Source of the DNA: JAJFTV01 sp036825755
Lineage (GTDB): Bacteria > Chloroflexota > Anaerolineae > Anaerolineales > Anaerolineaceae
Direction: 5' to 3'
Assembly: GCA_036825755.1 (NCBI GenBank)
Contig: DAISXR010000065.1
Location: 1 to 20,043 of the forward strand
Length of the DNA: 20,043 bases
Below, piece after piece: positions 14,265 to 20,043 of the stretch (positions are counted from its first letter, which is position 1; every line of letters begins with the position of its first letter). Position numbers and translations under genes: made by a program. Under the pieces are notes generated by a model. It had not been told where the DNA came from. It was given only the letters and a program-made list of their open reading frames with translations, and did no database searches.

Positions 14265-17200
14265 TGGTGTCCTCTTGTTCGAACAGTCTACTGAGCGCAT
14301 CGTATTGATACCCGTCGGCCAGTTTTTGCAACAGTAAGGAAGTTTTTGGCGCATACTTCGCAATTTTTTGGATCAAGATTAGAATCTGGTCATACTGGGC
14401 GTTGATTGTGGCAGCTTTTAGTTGCTCGACTAATTCTGGTGGAATGGTCTGGATTTCCTGCAAGGTGACATCGCTCGAACTCGAGACGGATTTATTCTCA
14501 TCCGGTTGTTCTTCATCGGAATACACGAATATTTTCCCAAATTTTGCCTCCAAAATTGAAAACAGTTGATGCTCTTTGAAGGGCTTTCTCACGTATCCGC
14601 TCATGCCGTTGTCGAGAATTCGCTTCTCATCGATTTCAAGCGGTGAGGCGGTGACTGCAATGATGTGCATCTTTTCTCCCGCTTCCGTAGCTTTGATGAT
14701 ACTGGCGGCTTCATATCCATTCATGACGGGCATGCGAAGATCCATCAGGATTAAATCCGGTACCCAGGATCTGGCTATTTCAACCGCTTCCGCGCCGTCC
14801 TGTGCGCTGCAGGTGAGAATCCCCAACGACTCGATCATTTCCTGGATGACCATGCGGTTATCCTCATTATCATCCACGATCATGACTTTGATCGCAGGAG
14901 CGTCTGGTTTCAAGCCGGTCACCTGCCGTTTAGGACTGAGCGTACGAACTTTGATGCCTTTGCTTTCGGTGACCGCCAGTTTCACATGCATGCAGGTGCC
15001 TACATAGCGTGTGCTCGAAATGGTAATATCGCCGCCCAATAAACGGGCGTGGCTCAGGCTGATGGCCAGCCCCAACCCTGTACCGCTGTGTGAATGGTCA
15101 CTGCCGCGGCTTTGTTCAAAGGCTGTAAAGACATGGGGAATATCTTCCTGAGCAATGCCTATCCCGGTATCTTCAACGTCGATGAACAGGAGAAGGGCTG
15201 CCGGATCCGTTTTGGAGGGATCTTGTTCAGACCAGCAGCGGAGCGTTACGCCCCCTGTATTGGTAAACTTGAGCGCATTTCCGAGTAAATTGATGAGAAT
15301 TTCCTTGAGCTTTGTCTCATCGGTACTGATGTATTTGTGCAGGCTGGAATCCAGCTCTACCGTCATGCTCAAGTCTTTGGCCGCCAGGCGGGGCAGGAAC
15401 ATGTCTTTGATATCGTTGATCAATGATGGAAGGTGGAATGTGACCGGGTTATAGGTCACGTGTCCGCTTTCGATTTTTGACATCTCAAGAATTTCGTTAA
15501 TGAGGGTCAGCAAATGCTCGCCTGAACGGTTGATAATGCCAACATACTCGCGGCTTTTTGCATCCAGCGCTTTGTCTTTCATCATGATCTGCGTGAACCC
15601 CAGAATCGCATTCATGGGGGTGCGGATTTCATGGCTCATGTTGGCCAGGAATGTGCTCTTGGCCATATTTGCTGTTTCAGCGGCCTCTTTTGCCTTGCTG
15701 AGTTCCCATTCCATCTCCTTTTGATCAGTGATATCCTGGGTGACACCGGAGATGCCAATCCTTCGACCGGCTGAGTCTTTGATCACATTCCCACGGGCAT
15801 GGATCCAGATTATCTTCCCATCCACCGGGCGGCGGTAGGGGTATTGCTGGTCAACCCGGTCGCGCCTGCCAAAGATCACATCATCAAAGGCTGTTCTTAC
15901 GACTGAGGCAATATCAGGGTTGGCCATCTGCAGATTGATCAACCATTCTGACTTCAGGTGGTAGCGTGCATCGGAATGTTTTTCATCTCCGTGAATTTCA
16001 ATCACACGATCTGATGGGTAGTAATAGTTGGAGCCATCCAGTGGAATATACCAGTAGCCTGATTTGGCCAGTTCAAAGGCGGTTTCAGATAGGTTGTTGA
16101 TCCGTCGAATTTCAGCTTCGATCGCTTTTCGTTCCGTATTGTTGAACATGGTGGAGCGAGTGTGTGAAAATTGGCTGTTTTTATCATAAACAGCAACCGC
16201 ATTCACGATCACCGGAATAAGAGTGCCGTCTTTTCGAACCAGGTCAAATTCGAGGTTATAGGCATATCCCAATTCTTTCATGCGATTGAACTCGGTCACA
16301 AAACGCTGATAGCACTCCGGAGAAACGAGATCGCCAAAGCTTTTTTGACCGATGATTTCATCACGTGAATAACCCAGCCAGTGCAGTTCGGTTTCATTCA
16401 TTAACTGGTAGATTCCATCACCGTTGAGTGAGTGATACCCGATGGGTGCATTGTCGTACAGATCCTGCACTTCGGCTGTTCGCTCCCGTACACGCTGCTC
16501 CAGTACCTGCGAAAGACGGCGATACTTTTCTTCGCTGTGTCGAAGCTCAATTTCCATCTGCTGCTGCTCGGTGATGTCACGGACGATCACAACTGCTTCA
16601 TTCTCAGCCAGGTTGGCCACAACCCGGCCTTCAAAAGTGTAGTATTGGCCGTCTTTATTGGATTGATAATGGAAGATTTGTAGTGAGTCGTACTGAAAAG
16701 CCTTTTGAATGGCATTCATATAAGGCTGTGAAATTTCTTCAGGCAGCACCTGTTCAATTTTTCGACCGATGTACGTTTGAGGAGGAGCATATAGCTTGTC
16801 TGTGTCTTTCGCGTGAAAGTCGATAAATGTTCCATCTCTTTTTATCCGGAAGAGTACATCCGGAATGGCTTCCACCATGGTGCGGTTTCGCAGTTCGCTG
16901 CTGATGAATCTTTCTTCCGCTCGAATTCGTTCAGTGATATCCTTGCCGGTCTCGATGAAGTTGGTGATTCTGCCATTCGAATCGATGAGCGGGGTGGACG
17001 TTTTGATTTCGTAAAAAATTCCACCATTCTTTTTCCGGTTTTTAAATTCAGCAACAAATACATCTCCCCTTTGCAACGCAGCATTCATTTCCTCATAAAA
17101 ATCATCTTTATACTGATCAGCACCCAGGATTGATTTGGGGGTCTTCCCGCGGATTTCCTCCAGACTGTAGCCTGAGATCTTTTCAAAGGCCGTATTGGCA

Positions 17201-20043
17201 TACTGGATCTGCCAGTTCTGATCAAGCACCAGAACTGTATCCGCCATCTGCTCGATAATGTGGGTAAAGCGGCGGTTTTGTTCTTCTGCGATCTTCTGAT
17301 CGGTAATATCAAAGGCAAACATAGCCAGCAATGTCACGTTCTGATTCTCGTCCACAATAGGATTTGCTACATTCAGCATTTGCCTGCCGTAGCGTACATC
17401 TTCCCATTTTATCGGGCTGCGGGTTTCGATCGCCTGTTTCATTTTTTCGCGGCGGATTTCTCTCACCTCAGGTGGAAGAATTTCATAGATACAATGGCCT
17501 ACAAATTCCTCTTCTGTCACGTTCAGGCGTTTTAATGTTACAGAATTTGCCATCACCCCCATTCCATCCGCGTCAACGAGAAAGATCGATTCGTTGATCG
17601 CTTCCAGCATGGAACGACGGAAGTCTTCTACTTTACGGAGCATTTCCTCTGCCTGTTTCCGTTCATGGATATCGATGGTGTGAATGGTCATGCGTTTGAC
17701 TTCGTCATCGATAATAACAGGGCTGAACAGGACCAGCATCCAACGGTATTCAGCATTTTCCTGCAACAGTTGTATCTCTGCCTGCTGGATTGTTTTGGTG
17801 AGAATTGATTTTTTGAATTGTGCGGTCGCCAGCTTCTCGTGCTGCGGATGAATGCCACGTAAGAAGTTCCTCTTGTAGAATTGTTCATCCGGGACGCTGG
17901 CAACCGGATGATTGGTATACTGAAAATAGCCTTCCAAATCAACCAGATAAATGGTGCCCGGGGTACTGGTGACGATCGATTGGAGAAAACTCTCGTGTTC
18001 CTTTAGCTCCATTTCCACGCGTTTGCTTGTGGTGATATCACTGCTGATGCCGGTGTAATAGGTGACCTTACGATTCGCATCAAATACCGGGAAGCTGCGT
18101 TCCCAAATGAAGCGAACCAATCCGCCTGGTTGCAATATTCGATATTCCAGCTCGGCTGGATATCCGTCCCTGACGCGCTCGCGTGAATGGATTAGTGCCT
18201 GTTTATCATCGGGGTGAATCTGGTTGAGTACGTAATTGAAATCATCGATCATCGCGTCCCGGCTGAGCCCCCATATTTTTTCGAATGCCGGACTGATGTA
18301 GACGAATTTTTGACTGCTGAACTCAAAGATCCAGAAAACTTCAGGAATATTCCCGGATAACATCTCAAAGCGGTCATTTATGATACGTAGATCATTTTCT
18401 GCTTTTCTGCGCAGTGTGGCGAGACTGACCTGTCCCAGCAACCCCTCCAGGCGCAGAAGATCCTGCCCGGAAAAGATATTTTTGCTGGAAATCTCAATCA
18501 GGCCAATCGCTTCATCACCAGAAAATATGGGTACAGAAATGATCGATTTTATCCCAAGAAATCCGGCTATCTCCTGATAGATGCTCTCACGTATTGTTTC
18601 GGAGGTGGATAACACAGGAGTAAACTGAGTGATTGATCTGATCCGATCCAAAATCTGATCCGCTGCGGTGATGATAGATCCGCTTCTTGATTTCAACAGT
18701 GGAATATATACTTGAGCGTTTGCGAGGGGAATGATTGTCGCTGGAAACTGCCTTCCGATCCGCTGGCTGATTTGATCGAAGAATTCCTTCTTTTCATCTT
18801 CGATTATCGTATAGTCAGTTGCTGACAATGAGAGTTTATCATCGCTCAACATAAAAATGGTCAATGCATCGGCCTGGAAGACCTGCTTCAGGATACTCCG
18901 CATTTGCAGAGCTAACTGATTAATATCCGCTCCGCGATTGAGGCTGTTAATCAGTTGATTCACCAGTTCAAGATCTTCATAGAACTGCTGCTTCTGGATT
19001 TCAGCCTGTTTTTGAGCGGTGATATCTTCAGCATAGATGCTGATGTGGTTGACCGTTCTATCTTTAGCAAATACCGGGTAAAGGGTGACCTTTTTATATG
19101 CATTCCCGGATTGACTTTCATACGAGACCGGTAATCCCGTCTGAATGACCACTTGAAAGTGAACTCTCAATCTGGCGGCGGCCTCAGACGGTAAAATGTC
19201 AACCAGTTTTTTTCCTAATAACTCATCCTGTGAAAATCCACGCTCTTTAGCACCAGCCTCATTTACCGCCAGGATGTTACCCTGATTATCAAGAAGAAAC
19301 ACGCGTTGAAGAGTCGATTCAAGGATTGCCCGGATCGTATTCAGGCTCAACCTGAGTTCGTCTTCTGTCCTTTTTCGATCCGTAATGTCGCGCGAGATGC
19401 CGATGATTTGGGCAACGCCGTTGTCATCGAACGCTAGCGAGGTAGTAACTTCGGTCTGAACGCGAGATCCATCTTTACGTATGTGTTCCACCTCGATGGG
19501 ATCGAACACCGTGGGGGTCTCCAAAGCGGCTAGCATTTCTGTGGGAAATGCAATATCGGCTTTTTTGTATGAGGCCGGTGGGAGGATCTCTTTCAGATAA
19601 TGACCAACAATTTCATCGGGAGAGAAGCCAAGAAGGGTTTGCACCGAAGGGCTCGCATAGGTGAGTTTTTCGGTCAGCGCATCTGCCACCCAGATGACAT
19701 CAGAGGTATGATCGGCGATCAGATGATATTGGGAAAGACTCTGATGCAGCGTGGCTTCAATTTGTCTGATTTTATCCAACTGTCCGATTTGTTCTGCCAT
19801 CACCTGGAGAAAGTGAAATTCTTCAGCAGAAAAAGGGCCATTTTGCAGAGAGGGATATTCTTTCAGATAACCGATTTCGATAAAACCGATTTCAATATCT
19901 GATTTTGACACCGGAATTGTGATGTGCCAGGGGGTTTTCTGATAGCCGGGAGAGAGGTACTCGCGCCCTGAGAGATTCAATCTTCCATATGCCTGATCCG
20001 AATGACGCATACTGGCTGGAAGCAACTCGATAAAACGCTGGCA
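14254..20043 (-). CDS. Multi-PAS/GAF hybrid histidine kinase with C-terminal receiver (5' end outside window)
   Basis: The frame stays open to the window edge, so the N-terminus is missing; at least 1929 residues remain. Numbering from the TTG at 20025: end of a GAF-like domain (1-90), PAS (94-220), PAS (222-345), GAF (355-545), then seven more PAS domains (548-672, 673-795, 798-915, 916-1040, 1041-1155, 1186-1305, 1306-1440). A coiled coil lies at 1152-1190. HisKA has NMSHEIRTP (phospho-acceptor H1465), and the ATPase has NLLGNALKFT, DTGIGI and GTGLGLAI. The receiver has D1762 and K1814. The helical tail (1857-1920) has no candidate phospho-His. There are no membrane segments in view, so it is probably cytosolic. 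Its stop overlaps the start of the HD-GYP regulator. Confidence 0.93.
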   Translation of the reverse strand, partial: CQRFIELLPASMRHSDQAYGRLNLSGREYLSPGYQKTPWHITIPVSKSDIEIGFIEIGYLKEYPSLQNGPFSAEEFHFLQVMAEQIGQLDKIRQIEATLHQSLSQYHLIADHTSDVIWVADALTEKLTYASPSVQTLLGFSPDEIVGHYLKEILPPASYKKADIAFPTEMLAALETPTVFDPIEVEHIRKDGSRVQTEVTTSLAFDDNGVAQIIGISRDITDRKRTEDELRLSLNTIRAILESTLQRVFLLDNQGNILAVNEAGAKERGFSQDELLGKKLVDILPSEAAARLRVHFQVVIQTGLPVSYESQSGNAYKKVTLYPVFAKDRTVNHISIYAEDITAQKQAEIQKQQFYEDLELVNQLINSLNRGADINQLALQMRSILKQVFQADALTIFMLSDDKLSLSATDYTIIEDEKKEFFDQISQRIGRQFPATIIPLANAQVYIPLLKSRSGSIITAADQILDRIRSITQFTPVLSTSETIRESIYQEIAGFLGIKSIISVPIFSGDEAIGLIEISSKNIFSGQDLLRLEGLLGQVSLATLRRKAENDLRIINDRFEMLSGNIPEVFWIFEFSSQKFVYISPAFEKIWGLSRDAMIDDFNYVLNQIHPDDKQALIHSRERVRDGYPAELEYRILQPGGLVRFIWERSFPVFDANRKVTYYTGISSDITTSKRVEMELKEHESFLQSIVTSTPGTIYLVDLEGYFQYTNHPVASVPDEQFYKRNFLRGIHPQHEKLATAQFKKSILTKTIQQAEIQLLQENAEYRWMLVLFSPVIIDDEVKRMTIHTIDIHERKQAEEMLRKVEDFRRSMLEAINESIFLVDADGMGVMANSVTLKRLNVTEEEFVGHCIYEILPPEVREIRREKMKQAIETRSPIKWEDVRYGRQMLNVANPIVDENQNVTLLAMFAFDITDQKIAEEQNRRFTHIIEQMADTVLVLDQNWQIQYANTAFEKISGYSLEEIRGKTPKSILGADQYKDDFYEEMNAALQRGDVFVAEFKNRKKNGGIFYEIKTSTPLIDSNGRITNFIETGKDITERIRAEERFISSELRNRTMVEAIPDVLFRIKRDGTFIDFHAKDTDKLYAPPQTYIGRKIEQVLPEEISQPYMNAIQKAFQYDSLQIFHYQSNKDGQYYTFEGRVVANLAENEAVVIVRDITEQQQMEIELRHSEEKYRRLSQVLEQRVRERTAEVQDLYDNAPIGYHSLNGDGIYQLMNETELHWLGYSRDEIIGQKSFGDLVSPECYQRFVTEFNRMKELGYAYNLEFDLVRKDGTLIPVIVNAVAVYDKNSQFSHTRSTMFNNTERKAIEAEIRRINNLSETAFELAKSGYWYIPLDGSNYYYPSDRVIEIHGDEKHSDARYHLKSEWLINLQMANPDIASVVRTAFDDVIFGRRDRVDQQYPYRRPVDGKIIWIHARGNVIKDSAGRRIGISGVTQDITDQKEMEWELSKAKEAAETANMAKSTFLANMSHEIRTPMNAILGFTQIMMKDKALDAKSREYVGIINRSGEHLLTLINEILEMSKIESGHVTYNPVTFHLPSLINDIKDMFLPRLAAKDLSMTVELDSSLHKYISTDETKLKEILINLLGNALKFTNTGGVTLRCWSEQDPSKTDPAALLLFIDVEDTGIGIAQEDIPHVFTAFEQSRGSDHSHSGTGLGLAISLSHARLLGGDITISSTRYVGTCMHVKLAVTESKGIKVRTLSPKRQVTGLKPDAPAIKVMIVDDNEDNRMVIQEMIESLGILTCSAQDGAEAVEIARSWVPDLILMDLRMPVMNGYEAASIIKATEAGEKMHIIAVTASPLEIDEKRILDNGMSGYVRKPFKEHQLFSILEAKFGKIFVYSDEEQPDENKSVSSSSDVTLQEIQTIPPELVEQLKAATINAQYDQILILIQKIAKYAPKTSLLLQKLADGYQYDALSRLFEQEDTNGH

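Noticed and set aside
14254..20043. Tandem DNA repeats in the kinase gene
   Set aside because: The repeated DIT-x-x-K/R-x-x-E pattern is the normal end of each PAS unit; the PAS copies are diverged at the DNA level.

Overview
The window looks like a fragment of a bacterial draft genome (a run of 100 Ns marks a scaffold join). It is all protein-coding, with no tRNA, rRNA, CRISPR array or insertion sequence. The taxonomic guess is Chloroflexota, class Anaerolineae. It rests on the pairing of a MoeA with a MoeA fused to a periplasmic-binding-protein-like domain, a Thr/Pro-rich lipoprotein deacetylase, and a very large multi-PAS hybrid kinase. This is inference from gene style only. No gene-free stretch exceeds 300 bases; the longest, between the SDR and the metallo-beta-lactamase-fold gene (about 230 bases), holds promoters.

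Left end (1-1246, + strand): the tail of an upstream gene, a strong sigma-70-type promoter with a structured leader, then thpR (RNA 2',3'-cyclic phosphodiesterase) and rsfS (ribosomal silencing factor), ending in a hairpin. Convergent to these is bcp (thiol peroxidase of the PrxQ type).

Centre-left (1864-7755, - strand): a tight five-gene run, in transcription order a pteridine-reductase-like SDR, a UbiA-like membrane protein, moeA, a lipoprotein with a polysaccharide-deacetylase fold, and a moeA-PBP fusion. Gaps are 1 to 31 nt, so it is probably one operon centred on molybdenum cofactor (Moco) insertion. The roles of the membrane protein and the lipoprotein there are unclear, and both have eroded active-site motifs.

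Centre (7890-11233): a metallo-beta-lactamase-fold protein with its own extended -10 promoter, whose intrinsic terminator lies inside the convergent JAMM metalloprotease gene. The JAMM gene follows a 9-TM membrane protein of unknown function. Divergent from that is a 6-TM membrane protein that leads into gyrB.

Right (11258-20043): gyrB, a bidirectional terminator, then on the - strand a sensory system: a hybrid histidine kinase with about nine PAS domains (its 5' end lies beyond the window), overlapping a REC-HD-GYP response regulator that would degrade cyclic-di-GMP. The regulator gene is interrupted by the N gap. The frame after the gap shows that the gap is mis-sized and that the real stop is at 13306.

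No wholly new system is evident. The points most worth a second look are: proteins keeping a fold but losing metal ligands (MBL protein, deacetylase), the alternative hairpins before thpR, the terminator embedded in the JAMM gene, and the mixed Moco operon.
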